From an uncultured Lachnospiraceae bacterium (lineage in GTDB: Bacteria > Bacillota > Clostridia > Lachnospirales > Lachnospiraceae), in NCBI GenBank assembly GCA_944380605.1, contig CALWIA010000006.1, positions 42,683 through 106,682 on the forward strand: a stretch of 64,000 bases of DNA, read 5' to 3'. Made by a program: the position numbers and the translations under genes. Shown here one piece after another: positions 26,497 to 34,757 of the stretch (positions are counted from its first letter, which is position 1; every line of letters begins with the position of its first letter). The notes beneath the pieces were generated by a model, which was not told where the DNA came from, ran no database searches, and was given only the letters and a program-made list of their open reading frames with translations.

Positions 26497-27528
26497 TTAT
26501 CTCTGTACGCGTCCGGATCCGTCGCCGCCGGCCAGGTTGTCCACATCCGCGCGGGTAACCAGGTTGAAGTCGCCGGGAATGGTGTGCTTCAGAGCGGAAG
26601 CCGCTACCGCGAACTCCAGAGCCGCCTTCATATCCTTGCCATCCACCAGTCCGCAGATCAGGCCTGCCGCGAAGGAATCGCCGCCGCCTACACGGTCTAC
26701 GATAGGAGTGATATGGTACTTTCTGGAATGATAGAACTCTCTGGTCTTGCCGTCCATGATGCATGCGGACCAGCCGTTGTCAGAGGCGCTGTGGCTCTCG
26801 CGCAGGGAGCTGATGATATACTTGAAGCCGAACTTGTCCGCCATCTGGTTGAAGATGTCCACATAGCCGGCCAGTTCCAGCTCGCCGGAGGTTACGTCGG
26901 TGTTGCCCGGCTTGAAGCCCAGAACCTTCTCCGCGTCCTCTTCGTTTCCGATGCAGACGTCTACATACTGCATCAGATTGGTCATAACCTTCTGAGCCTT
27001 CTCGGAAGACCACAGTTTCTTACGGAAGTTCAGGTCAACGGATACGGTTACGCCGTGGGCCTTGGCAGCCTTCAGCGCTGCTTCCGTCAGTTCGATGGCA
27101 GCGTCGCTGACCGCGGGAGTAATGCCAGTGAAATGGAACCAGTCCGCATCTTTGAAGATTTCGTCAAAATCAAACTCGTCCGGAGTCGCAGTGGAAATGG
27201 AACTGTGGGCTCTGTCGTAAACCACGTTGGAAGCTCTCATGGCGGAACCGGTCTCCAGATAGTAGATGCCCAGTCTCTCACCGCTTCTGGCGATGTGCTT
27301 CGTGCCTACGTTGTACTTTCTCAGAGCTGCTACCGCGCACTCACCGATGGGGTTAGCCGGAACCGCGGTAACAAATTCCGCGTCATGTCCGTAGTTTGCC
27401 AGGGAAACCGCCACGTTGGCTTCGCCGCCGCCGTAGTTGATGTCAAACTCGTCCGCCTGGATGAACTTTTCGTTGTTGGGGGTAGACAGTCTCAGCATGA
27501 TCTCGCCCATAGTTACAATCTTTGCCAT
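26497..27528 (-). CDS. kdgK: 2-dehydro-3-deoxygluconokinase
   Basis: A PfkB/ribokinase-family kinase of 343 residues that phosphorylates 2-keto-3-deoxygluconate (KDG) to KDPG. The N-terminus has GEIMLRLSTPNNEKF and YGGGEANVAVSLANYG, and the C-terminal catalytic anion hole is DRVGGGDSFAAGLICGL near residue 270. A run near 165 (VSVDLNFRKKLW) is the sugar-acid kinase pattern. It follows eda by about 48 bases on the same strand, so KDG to KDPG and KDPG cleavage are co-transcribed. AAGGAG precedes the ATG. Confidence 0.9.
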   Translation of the reverse strand: MAKIVTMGEIMLRLSTPNNEKFIQADEFDINYGGGEANVAVSLANYGHDAEFVTAVPANPIGECAVAALRKYNVGTKHIARSGERLGIYYLETGSAMRASNVVYDRAHSSISTATPDEFDFDEIFKDADWFHFTGITPAVSDAAIELTEAALKAAKAHGVTVSVDLNFRKKLWSSEKAQKVMTNLMQYVDVCIGNEEDAEKVLGFKPGNTDVTSGELELAGYVDIFNQMADKFGFKYIISSLRESHSASDNGWSACIMDGKTREFYHSRKYHITPIVDRVGGGDSFAAGLICGLVDGKDMKAALEFAVAASALKHTIPGDFNLVTRADVDNLAGGDGSGRVQR

Positions 27529-27576
27529 GTCTTTATTCTCCTTCTTTTTCTTTCAACTGTTCTCTGGGAAACCCGA

Positions 27577-28227
27577 TTACTTGCGGGCAGCGGCTACCGC
27601 TTCCACAAACTCTTTGGCCTTAGCGGTCACAGCAGCGAAGTCGCCGGTCTTGGCGCCCTTGGTCAGGCTGCTGCCGGTACCCACCGCATATGCGCCGGCC
27701 TTGATCCACTTGTCCACGTTGTCCACATCCACACCGCCGGAGGGCATGAACTCGCCCTGGGGCAGCGGGCCCTTGAAGGAGCTGATGGCAGCCGGTCCCA
27801 TGATGTTGCCGGGGAAGATCTTGATTACGTCGCATCCGGCTTCCAGAGCGGTGATCGCCTCAGTGGGAGTCATAACGCCGGGCAGCATGGGCACTCTGTA
27901 GCGGTTGCACATACGAATGGTGTCCACATTCAGGCCGGGGCTTACTACATAGTTGGCGCCTGCCAGGATTACCTGTCTTGCGGTCTCCGGATCCAGAACG
28001 GTGCCGGCGCCGATGACTACCTTGTCATTGTCTTTATACTTCTTGGCCATAGCGGCAACAAATTCCACCGGGTTGCCCTCGTCCATGGTCATGGTAATCT
28101 CAATGAAGTTGATGCCGCCTTCGATGATGGCGTCCACCACTTTCTCACCCTGCTCCAGGTTCTTCGCGCGAACCACGGCTACCAGGCAGTCCTCTTTCAT
28201 TCTTGCCAATACCTGTTCTTTTTTCAT
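27577..28227 (-). CDS. eda: 2-dehydro-3-deoxyphosphogluconate (KDPG) aldolase
   Basis: 216 residues of the KDPG/KHG aldolase family, splitting KDPG to pyruvate and glyceraldehyde 3-phosphate. Motifs are FIEITMTMDEGNPVEF with the general-base Glu, VIGAGTVLD near residue 72, SPGLNVD and the Schiff-base lysine in CDVIKIFPGN near 135. AGGAGAG lies ahead of the ATG. First gene after the promoter at 28291-28319, with a short palindrome in the leader that could be an operator. Confidence 0.92.
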   Translation of the reverse strand: MKKEQVLARMKEDCLVAVVRAKNLEQGEKVVDAIIEGGINFIEITMTMDEGNPVEFVAAMAKKYKDNDKVVIGAGTVLDPETARQVILAGANYVVSPGLNVDTIRMCNRYRVPMLPGVMTPTEAITALEAGCDVIKIFPGNIMGPAAISSFKGPLPQGEFMPSGGVDVDNVDKWIKAGAYAVGTGSSLTKGAKTGDFAAVTAKAKEFVEAVAAARK

Positions 28228-28255
28228 TTCTAACCTCTCCTTCTTTGTTCGTATA

Positions 28256-28272
28256 TGCGATTCTTTTTCGCA
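28256..28272. promoter_or_regulatory. Possible operator in the eda leader
   Basis: TGCGA and TCGCA arms with a 7-base gap, lying about 12-28 bases downstream of the predicted start of transcription. A repressor bound here could block the eda promoter; the IclR-type gene next door is the obvious candidate. Confidence 0.35.
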
Positions 28273-28290
28273 AACACGATTTATATTGAA

Positions 28291-28319
28291 ATTTTAATAG
28301 GTTCTCAAGTATTTGTCAA
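28291..28319 (-). promoter_or_regulatory. Promoter for eda-kdgK
   Basis: Minus-strand TTGACA (28314-28319) and TAAAAT (28291-28296) with a 17-base spacer, immediately downstream of the IclR stop. Confidence 0.82.
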
Positions 28320-28329
28320 TGGAAAAAAC

Positions 28330-29091
28330 CTATCTTTTCCCCAAAAAACCGAGCAGTCCCGACACTTCCTCCGCCTTTTTGCGCACCGTCCGGCCCAAAG
28401 CCTCATAATCCTCAGACGGCTTGTAAAGACTGGACAGGCTGATGGCGCCCATGACGCTGCCATCGGGGCCGAATACCGGGGCGCCGACGCACTCCATGTG
28501 CTCTTCCATCTCTCTGGCGTCCAGGGCATACCCCTGCTTTTTCACCTGTTCCAGCTCCCGCTCCAGCCCTTCCCGGGTCATAATGGTGCGGCTGGTCTTC
28601 TGGCGGAAATGGATGCGGCTGATCACCTGCTGCCGGGTCTCCTCGTCGGTATAGGCCAGGATGGCCTTTCCCAGGGACGTGCAGTACATCGGGTTCTTGG
28701 TCCCCACCGTAGCCGTGGTGATCACCGGGTTTTCCGGTTCGAACTTGCAGATATACACCACTTCGTGGTCCGAACGGACGCCGAAAAACACCGTTTTCCC
28801 CACTTTGCGGGAAAACGCCCGCAGTTCCGGCTCAATGATGCCGATGAAGTCCAGGTTGTTGGTATAGTTGATGCCGATGCGGTAAGCCGTAAGCCCTATG
28901 GTATAGGTCTGCTTCTGCCCCCGGGTCACGTTGATCATGCCCATCTCCGCCAGCGTGATCACAATATCATAGGCGCTGGTTTTGGGCAGGGACAGCGCGC
29001 CGCAGATCTCGTCCAGAGTAATGCCCTCCGGCTTTTTGGATACCAGCTTCAGGATCTCCACAGTCCTCTGGGTCGTTCGGTTCAGCTTCAT
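28330..29091 (-). CDS. IclR family transcriptional regulator
   Basis: 253 residues. The N-terminal winged helix-turn-helix reads TVEILKLVSKKPEGITLDEI, with LPKTSAYDIVITLAEMG in the recognition part. From about residue 80 the IclR effector-binding domain shows VVYICKFEPENPVIT, YCTSLGKAILAYTDEE and GAPVFGPDGSVMGAISLS. Members often sense sugar acids (KdgR is one). Its place before the eda-kdgK promoter suggests it controls those genes, which is inference. GGAGG stands 9 bases before the ATG. Confidence 0.9.
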   Translation of the reverse strand: MKLNRTTQRTVEILKLVSKKPEGITLDEICGALSLPKTSAYDIVITLAEMGMINVTRGQKQTYTIGLTAYRIGINYTNNLDFIGIIEPELRAFSRKVGKTVFFGVRSDHEVVYICKFEPENPVITTATVGTKNPMYCTSLGKAILAYTDEETRQQVISRIHFRQKTSRTIMTREGLERELEQVKKQGYALDAREMEEHMECVGAPVFGPDGSVMGAISLSSLYKPSEDYEALGRTVRKKAEEVSGLLGFLGKR

Positions 29092-29129
29092 ACATTCCGG
29101 CCTCCTCTATGCTGCGTCCGCTCTTTTAT

Positions 29130-29159
29130 AGTATACCCCATCCGGGAAGTTTTCCGCAA
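29130..29159 (-). promoter_or_regulatory. Promoter for the IclR gene
   Basis: TTGCGG (29154-29159) and TATACT (29130-29135) on the minus strand with an 18-base spacer. Confidence 0.5.
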
Positions 29160-29185
29160 GACCTCCATGGAAAATAAACGCATAT

Positions 29186-30667
29186 TTACAGCGTGACTCC
29201 CTGCTTGAAAATCGCCATGTCGTGGAATCCGGCTTCTTCTGCTTTCACCTTTCTGCCGGAGGCCACCTCCAGCACGTAGCGGAACAGTTCCATGGCCAGT
29301 TCTTCCTTGCTCTTGTCCTCCACCATGCAGCCGGCGTTGAAATCGATCCAGTTGTCTTTCCGGCCCGCCAGCTGGGAATTGCTGGAAATCTTCACCGTGG
29401 GAACCGGGGAGGCAAAGGGCGTGCCGCGGCCGGTGGTAAACAGCACGATCTGGGCGCCGGAAACCGCCAGCGCCGTAGAAGCCACCAGGTCGTTGCCCGG
29501 AGCGGACAGCAGGTTCAATCCCTTGTTCTTCACCGGCTCGCCGTAGGCCAGTACGCCTTTTACAGGCGCGCTGCCGGATTTCTGGGTACAGCCCAAGGAC
29601 TTGTCTTCCAGCGTGGTGATGCCGCCTTTTTTGTTGCCCGGAGACGGGTTCTCGTAAATGGTCTGGTTATGGCTGGTAAAGTAATTCTTGAAATCATTGA
29701 TCAGGTGCACCGTCTTGTCAAACATTTCCGGCGTCTCGCAGCGGTTCATCAGGATGGTCTCCGCGCCGAACATCTCCGGCACTTCCGTCAGAATCGTGGT
29801 GCCGCCTTTGGAGATCAGCAAGTCGGAAAACGCTCCCACTACCGGATTGGCGGTAATGCCGGAAAGGCCGTCGGAACCGCCGCACTTCAAGCCGATCACC
29901 AGTTCGCTGGCGTCGATCTTCTCTCTGGAAAATCCCTTGGCGTAGTCTGCCAGTTCTTCCAGCAGCTTCATGGCCTCCGCGAATTCGTCTTCCACGTCCT
30001 GGCACTGCAGGAACTTCACCCGCTTTTCATCGTACGCGCCGATGTATTCCTTCAGGACGGGAATGTTGCTGTTTTCGCAGCCCAGACCCAGCACCAGCAC
30101 GCCGCCGGCATTGGGATGGTGCACCATATCCGCCAGCACCGTACGGGTATGTTCCTGATCGTCGCCCATCTGAGAGCAGCCGTATGGATGGGTAAAGGCC
30201 ACCACGTCTTCCAGGCTGCCTCCCACCAGCTTCTTTGCCGCCTTTTCCAGGGACTGGGCAATGGAATTGACGCAGCCCACTGTGGGGATGATCCAGATCT
30301 CGTTGCGCACGCCGGCTTTGCCGTCGGGACGGCGGAAACCTTCAAAGTACGCCCGCTCCGTCTCCGCCACCTGGGGATGGGTGGGTTCGTATGTATAGTC
30401 CAGCAGATCTCCCAGGGCGGTCTTTACATTGTGCACATGGACCCACTGGCCTTTCTGAATCTCTTCTTTGGCGTTTCCGATGCGGAATCCGTATTTGATC
30501 ACTTCGCCGCCTTTCGCGATAGGCTGCAGCGCGATCTTATGGCCCTGGGGAATCTCCTCCAGCGCCGTCACCTGCGTACCGCCGATCTCCAGCGTTTCCC
30601 CTTTTGCGATGGGACGCAGCGCGACCGCCACATTGTCTTCCTGATTGATCCTGATGACGTCCTGCAT
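29186..30667 (-). CDS. uxaA: Altronate dehydratase (UxaA/GarD family)
   Basis: 493 residues, full length. A SAF domain at 10-90 (VALRPIAKGETLEIG) is followed by the dehydratase core. The core shows GCVNSIAQSLEKA, HPYGCSQMGDDQEHT, LGCENSNIPVL and GLKCGGSDGLSGITANP, with cysteines fitting the family's iron site. It converts D-altronate to KDG in hexuronate breakdown. It is alone on this strand, with AAGGAGA ahead of the ATG. Its promoter carries one of the two TGTAAGCGCTTACA palindromes. Confidence 0.9.
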   Translation of the reverse strand: MQDVIRINQEDNVAVALRPIAKGETLEIGGTQVTALEEIPQGHKIALQPIAKGGEVIKYGFRIGNAKEEIQKGQWVHVHNVKTALGDLLDYTYEPTHPQVAETERAYFEGFRRPDGKAGVRNEIWIIPTVGCVNSIAQSLEKAAKKLVGGSLEDVVAFTHPYGCSQMGDDQEHTRTVLADMVHHPNAGGVLVLGLGCENSNIPVLKEYIGAYDEKRVKFLQCQDVEDEFAEAMKLLEELADYAKGFSREKIDASELVIGLKCGGSDGLSGITANPVVGAFSDLLISKGGTTILTEVPEMFGAETILMNRCETPEMFDKTVHLINDFKNYFTSHNQTIYENPSPGNKKGGITTLEDKSLGCTQKSGSAPVKGVLAYGEPVKNKGLNLLSAPGNDLVASTALAVSGAQIVLFTTGRGTPFASPVPTVKISSNSQLAGRKDNWIDFNAGCMVEDKSKEELAMELFRYVLEVASGRKVKAEEAGFHDMAIFKQGVTL

Positions 30668-30737
30668 GGTTTTCTTCTCCTTTTTTTTCTGTTTTTCCTT
30701 TCTGAACAGCTTACCGGCGCAAAGACGCGTCCTTGAT

Positions 30738-30751
30738 TGTAAGCGCTTACA
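30738..30751. promoter_or_regulatory. Operator TGTAAGCGCTTACA overlapping the uxaA transcription start
   Basis: A perfect 14-bp palindrome beginning 3 bases past the uxaA -10 box, identical to the one at 30884-30897. It fits a LacI-family operator and also the CcpA cre pattern (TTGTAAGCGCTTACAT), so either the local LacI-type protein or CcpA could bind. Confidence 0.75.
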
Positions 30752-30754
30752 TTT

Positions 30755-30783
30755 ATTCTACAGAATCCGGTATAAGAAGTCAA
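30755..30783 (-). promoter_or_regulatory. Promoter for uxaA
   Basis: Minus-strand TTGACT (30778-30783) and TAGAAT (30755-30760), spacer 17 bases, with the palindrome just downstream. Confidence 0.75.
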
Positions 30784-30844
30784 GGTATTTGCCGAAATTT
30801 TTACGTTTCGCCGAAACACGATAAAAAATCAATGCGGATAGCCC

Positions 30845-30873
30845 TTGCTTTTTTCTTACAATATCGGTATAAT
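30845..30873 (+). promoter_or_regulatory. Promoter for the LacI regulator and uxaC
   Basis: TTGCTT (30845-30850) and TATAAT (30868-30873) with a 17-base spacer, followed by the second palindrome. Confidence 0.75.
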
Positions 30874-30883
30874 GATATCAGAA

Positions 30884-30897
30884 TGTAAGCGCTTACA
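30884..30897. promoter_or_regulatory. Second operator TGTAAGCGCTTACA, at the lacI transcription start
   Basis: An exact copy of the 30738 palindrome, 10 bases past the -10 box and 146 bases from the first copy. Binding here would give autoregulation of the regulator and control of uxaC. Confidence 0.75.
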
Positions 30898-30915
30898 GGA
30901 CAATGAGGTGATGAC

Positions 30916-31917
30916 TTGAATATTTACGACGTATCGGAACGGGCCGGCGTGTCCATTGCCACTGTCTCCCGCGTGCTCAACGGCAATCCCAATGTCAGTG
31001 AGAAGACCCGCAGCCGCGTCATGGAGGTAATGAACGAACTGGGCTACACACCCAATGTGTTCGCGCGGGGCCTTGGTTTAAACACCATGCGGACCATCGG
31101 CATCATGTGTTCCGATTCATCCGACCCTTACCTTGCCAACGCCATCTATTATCTGGAGCGGGAACTTCGTGCCAACGGCTATGATTCCATATTGTGCTGT
31201 ACCGGCACTTCGCTGGAAAACAAGCGCCAGTATTTTGACCTGCTGCTTTCCAAGCGGGTGGACGCTGTGATTCTGGCCGGATCCAAATTTATTGAAATGG
31301 AAGAAAAGGACAACGCGTATCTGATCGACGCTGCCAGAGACCTGCCCATTATGCTGGTCAACGGTTTTCTGGATGCCCCCGGCATCTACAGCACGGTCTG
31401 CGACGACCATTCGGCCATTTACCACGCGGCCGCCAGGCTCATCGCCTCCGGCCGGAAGCGGATTCTGTACCTTTACACCAGCCGTTCCTACAGCGGCACC
31501 AACAAACTTCAGGGATACAAAGACGCGCTGCGGGATGGGGGTCTCCCTATCCGTCCGGAGCTGATTCACCAGTGCGCCAAAGATCTGCACGCCGCCCGCA
31601 GTCTGCTGCTTTCTCTTGCGGCAGAAGGGCTGGAATTCGACGCGGTGATGACTTCCGATGACTCCCTGGCCGTAGGCGCGGTCAAATACGCCCATGCCAG
31701 GAATATTTCCATACCGGAAGAACTGGCTATCATCGGATACAACAATTCCATGCTGTCCTACTGCACAGACCCTGAAATTTCCTCCATAGATACCAAAGTG
31801 GAGGAGCTGTGCATCACCACGGTAAAGACACTGATGGGAGTATTTGGCGGAGGCGATGTGCCTGGCAAAACCACCATTGCCGCCGACTTCATACAAAAAC
31901 AAACCACAAATTTTTAA
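30916..31917 (+). CDS. LacI family transcriptional regulator of hexuronate genes
   Basis: 333 residues. The N-terminal LacI helix-turn-helix reads NIYDVSERAGVSIATVSRVL, with VMNELGYTPNVFARGLG as hinge. A periplasmic-binding-protein-like effector domain follows (TIGIMCSDSSDPYLANAI, AVMTSDDSLAVGAVKYA, AIIGYNNSML). It starts at TTG 30916 behind GAGGTGAT, an unusual but well-placed start. It is co-transcribed with uxaC and faces uxaA across two identical palindromes, so it is the probable repressor of this hexuronate locus. The inducer would be a uronate or its product, by inference. Confidence 0.88.
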   Translation: MNIYDVSERAGVSIATVSRVLNGNPNVSEKTRSRVMEVMNELGYTPNVFARGLGLNTMRTIGIMCSDSSDPYLANAIYYLERELRANGYDSILCCTGTSLENKRQYFDLLLSKRVDAVILAGSKFIEMEEKDNAYLIDAARDLPIMLVNGFLDAPGIYSTVCDDHSAIYHAAARLIASGRKRILYLYTSRSYSGTNKLQGYKDALRDGGLPIRPELIHQCAKDLHAARSLLLSLAAEGLEFDAVMTSDDSLAVGAVKYAHARNISIPEELAIIGYNNSMLSYCTDPEISSIDTKVEELCITTVKTLMGVFGGGDVPGKTTIAADFIQKQTTNF

Positions 31918-31934
31918 TCAAGGAGGATGGATTC

Positions 31935-33341
31935 ATGAAACAGTTTATGGACAAGGATTTCCTGCTTTCCACAGACATGGCAAAGACCCTCTATCACGCC
32001 TATGCGGCAAATATGCCCATTCTGGACTATCACTGCCACATCAACCCCCAGGAAATCGCGGAAGACCGCAAATTTGACAACATCACCCAGGTATGGCTGG
32101 GCGGAGACCACTACAAATGGCGTCAGATGCGTTCCAACGGCGTAGAGGAAAAATACATCACCGGCGACGCCACGGACCGCGAGAAATTCCAGAAATGGGC
32201 GGAAACCATGCCCAAGCTGATCGGCAACCCCCTGTATCACTGGAGCCATCTGGAACTGCAGAGATATTTCGGCTACACCGGATACTTAAACGGCGATACG
32301 GCGGAAGAAGTCTGGAATCTGTGCAATGAAAAGCTGCATCAGGACTCCATGAGCGTCCGCAACATCATCAAGCAGTCCAACGTAACCCTGATCTGCACCA
32401 CCGACGATCCCATCGACTCTCTGGAGTGGCATAAGAAGATCGCCGAGGACGATACCTTTGACGTACAGGTTCTGCCGGCCTGGAGACCGGACAAGACCAC
32501 CAATATTGAAAAGCCGGACTTCGCCGCCTACATCGGCAAGCTGTCCGCCGCCAGCGGCATCGAAGTAAAAGACTTCGCTTCTCTGAAAGAAGCCATCAAG
32601 AATCGTATGGCCTTCTTCAACGACAACGGCTGCTGCGTATCCGACCACGGCGTAGAGTACGTGATGTACGCTCCCGCTTCCGATGAAGAAGTGGATGGCA
32701 TTCTGAAGAAAGCCCTGGCCGGCGAAGCTACCACGAAAGAAGAGCAGGCCAAGTACAAAACCGCGTTCCTGCTGTTCCTGGCAAGAGAATACAACCGTCT
32801 GAACTGGGTTATGCAGTTCCACTACGGCTGCAAGAGAGACAACAACGCCGGCATGTACGCAAAGCTGGGTCCGGATACGGGCTTCGACTGCATCAACGAC
32901 TACGCCCCGTCCGCGCAGCTGGCAGATTTCCTCAATGCTTTAAGCGCCACCAACGAAGTGCCTAAAACCATCCTCTACTCCCTGAACCCCAATGACAACG
33001 CTGCCATCGGCACCATCATCGGCTGCTTCCAGAGCGCCGGCGTAGCGGGCCGCATTCAGCAGGGTTCCGCCTGGTGGTTCAACGATCACAAAGTAGGCAT
33101 GACGGATCAGATGACCTCTCTGGCCAACCTGGGCTGCCTGGGCAACTTCATCGGCATGCTGACCGACTCCAGAAGCTTCCTGTCCTACACCAGACATGAA
33201 TACTTCCGCAGAATCATGTGCAACCTGATCGGCGGCTGGGTAGAAAACGGAGAATATCCGGCAGACATGAAATCCCTGAAAGAAATCATCGAAGGCATTT
33301 CCTACAACAACGCAGTCAAATACTTTGGCTTCAAGCTGTAA
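31935..33341 (+). CDS. uxaC: Glucuronate isomerase (uronate isomerase)
   Basis: 468 residues of the amidohydrolase-like UxaC family, which isomerises D-glucuronate to fructuronate and D-galacturonate to tagaturonate. Metal and active-site motifs are ILDYHCHINPQEIAED near residue 32, CTTDDPIDSLEWHKKI near 155, and MQFHYGCKRDNNAGM near 295. AGGAGG precedes the ATG at 31935; the open frame extending to 31809 overlaps the regulator and is not used. The next enzyme, a uronate reductase (UxaB or UxuB), is not in the window. Confidence 0.93.
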   Translation: MKQFMDKDFLLSTDMAKTLYHAYAANMPILDYHCHINPQEIAEDRKFDNITQVWLGGDHYKWRQMRSNGVEEKYITGDATDREKFQKWAETMPKLIGNPLYHWSHLELQRYFGYTGYLNGDTAEEVWNLCNEKLHQDSMSVRNIIKQSNVTLICTTDDPIDSLEWHKKIAEDDTFDVQVLPAWRPDKTTNIEKPDFAAYIGKLSAASGIEVKDFASLKEAIKNRMAFFNDNGCCVSDHGVEYVMYAPASDEEVDGILKKALAGEATTKEEQAKYKTAFLLFLAREYNRLNWVMQFHYGCKRDNNAGMYAKLGPDTGFDCINDYAPSAQLADFLNALSATNEVPKTILYSLNPNDNAAIGTIIGCFQSAGVAGRIQQGSAWWFNDHKVGMTDQMTSLANLGCLGNFIGMLTDSRSFLSYTRHEYFRRIMCNLIGGWVENGEYPADMKSLKEIIEGISYNNAVKYFGFKL

Positions 33342-33358
33342 ATCCGCAGACAGACAGA

Positions 33359-33410
33359 GGCGCTGTCCCGCAGATAGATCCTATCCGCGGGGCAGCGCCC
33401 CTTTTCTTTT
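33359..33410 (+). terminator. Terminator after uxaC
   Basis: GGCGCTGTCCCGC pairs with GCGGGGCAGCGCC around a GATA/TATC top, then CTTTTCTTTT. Confidence 0.9.
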
Positions 33411-33454
33411 ACAGAGATAGCTCCGCAGCAGCCGCACGGCTTTGCGGCGCATGT

Positions 33455-34093
33455 CTACTTCAGCATCTCCCGCACCGCAGCAGCCGCCGCGGCCGCCAGC
33501 GCCTGATGGCCTTCTGCCGTCATATGCAGCTGATCCGGTCCGGGACCGGCATATCGGGAAGCGTCCAGAAATCCGCACTGACAGGTCTGTGCCAGTTCTT
33601 TGTACAGAGGCGCCAGCATCTCCGCTTTTGCCGCGGAACTTTCATCAAAGGTCCCGAATATGCTGTCCGCGATTTTTGGGCCCATATGAATGGGCGAAAG
33701 AATCAGAATCTGCGGAACCGGTACGCCGGCTCCATAGTCAAAATGCCGCACCGTCTCAACCAGGCGCTCCATTCCCATCCGCAGCACATGGGGCGCCGCC
33801 CGGAAAAGGGTTTTGCAGTCATTGGTTCCCAGCGCCAGGATCACCAGATCCAGCGGCCGATGGCTCTCCAGCGCCGCGGGAAGCAGCGCCAGACCGTTCC
33901 GGCCCGGCATCAGCGGATCCTCCCAGACCGTCGTTCTGCCGCACATGGCCTCTTCGATGACCCGGTATTCCCCGCCCAGGTGTTTCTGCAGGCCGCCGGG
34001 CCAGCGGATCTCATAGGGAAGCCGGCACACCTTTCCCTCCGGATCATGGCCGAAGGTATTGGAATCTCCATAGCACAAAATCGTCTTCATCAT
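33455..34093 (-). CDS. SGNH/GDSL family hydrolase
   Basis: 212 residues with the SGNH blocks: catalytic serine in LCYGDSNTFGH near residue 10, Gly-containing block near 50, GTNDCK near 95 and the Asp-His pair in DQLHMTAEGHQAL near 190. Such enzymes remove acyl groups from carbohydrates or lipids, and this one has no signal peptide, so it probably acts in the cytoplasm. Two adjacent ATG codons (34093, 34090) exist; the ribosome site is weak (AGGAAAGG). Confidence 0.85.
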   Translation of the reverse strand: MMKTILCYGDSNTFGHDPEGKVCRLPYEIRWPGGLQKHLGGEYRVIEEAMCGRTTVWEDPLMPGRNGLALLPAALESHRPLDLVILALGTNDCKTLFRAAPHVLRMGMERLVETVRHFDYGAGVPVPQILILSPIHMGPKIADSIFGTFDESSAAKAEMLAPLYKELAQTCQCGFLDASRYAGPGPDQLHMTAEGHQALAAAAAAAVREMLK

Positions 34094-34121
34094 TTTTTCT
34101 GCCCCGCCTTTCCTGCTGTTT

Positions 34122-34757
34122 TTACTGAACTTCCCGGATCATGCAGTACTGTTTCAGGCCAAAATGTTTCTCTACCACGCCGTACAGCTTAAATCCGAAA
34201 TGTTTGTAGAAGTCCACGTTCTTTTCATTATGGGTTTCCAGAGATATCATCAGCCTGTGCTCCTGCGCGTAGCGGATGGCCTCTCCCAGCAGCACGGCGG
34301 AAATTCCATGATGCTGCACGGCCGGATCCACCGCCAGATAGATGATGTGCAGCCGTTCCTTCTGATGCAGCTGATCCGTCCATCGGGAATTCAGATAGTC
34401 CTTCCCCAGCAAAAAATTCCAAAACGTCTTCAGCGATGGATCTTCTTTGATCAGATATTCGTCTGTTTTCAGCACGGCGTGCAGTTCTGCCATCACATAC
34501 TGAAAAAAATCATAGGGTTCTGACTCGTCGGAAACCACCAGAATTCCGCGGATCTGCGGGCTGTCCGCAAATATTTCGCAGGTTGCCAGCATTTCTTCCA
34601 TATCGCAGTGAAACAGTTCCGGCATCAGCCGTTTCCGCGTATCCTCGTCCGGAATCAGCTTGCAGTACAGCGGGTCTTTCGCGAAGCATACGGATAAAAG
34701 CTGTTCCAGTCTGGGCTGATCTTCTTTTGTTACTCGGTACAATGTATGGCTGTCCAT
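34122..34757 (-). CDS. GNAT family N-acetyltransferase
   Basis: 211 residues with the acetyl-CoA-binding stretch near 145 (IIYLAVDPAVQHHGISAVLL, where RxxGxG is relaxed to QHHGIS) and SLETHNEKNVDFYKHFGF near 180. The substrate is unknown. AAGGAG sits 5 bases from the ATG. Its 5' end overlaps the 3' end of the M28 peptidase gene by 28 bases, so the two are coupled. Confidence 0.82.
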   Translation of the reverse strand: MDSHTLYRVTKEDQPRLEQLLSVCFAKDPLYCKLIPDEDTRKRLMPELFHCDMEEMLATCEIFADSPQIRGILVVSDESEPYDFFQYVMAELHAVLKTDEYLIKEDPSLKTFWNFLLGKDYLNSRWTDQLHQKERLHIIYLAVDPAVQHHGISAVLLGEAIRYAQEHRLMISLETHNEKNVDFYKHFGFKLYGVVEKHFGLKQYCMIREVQ

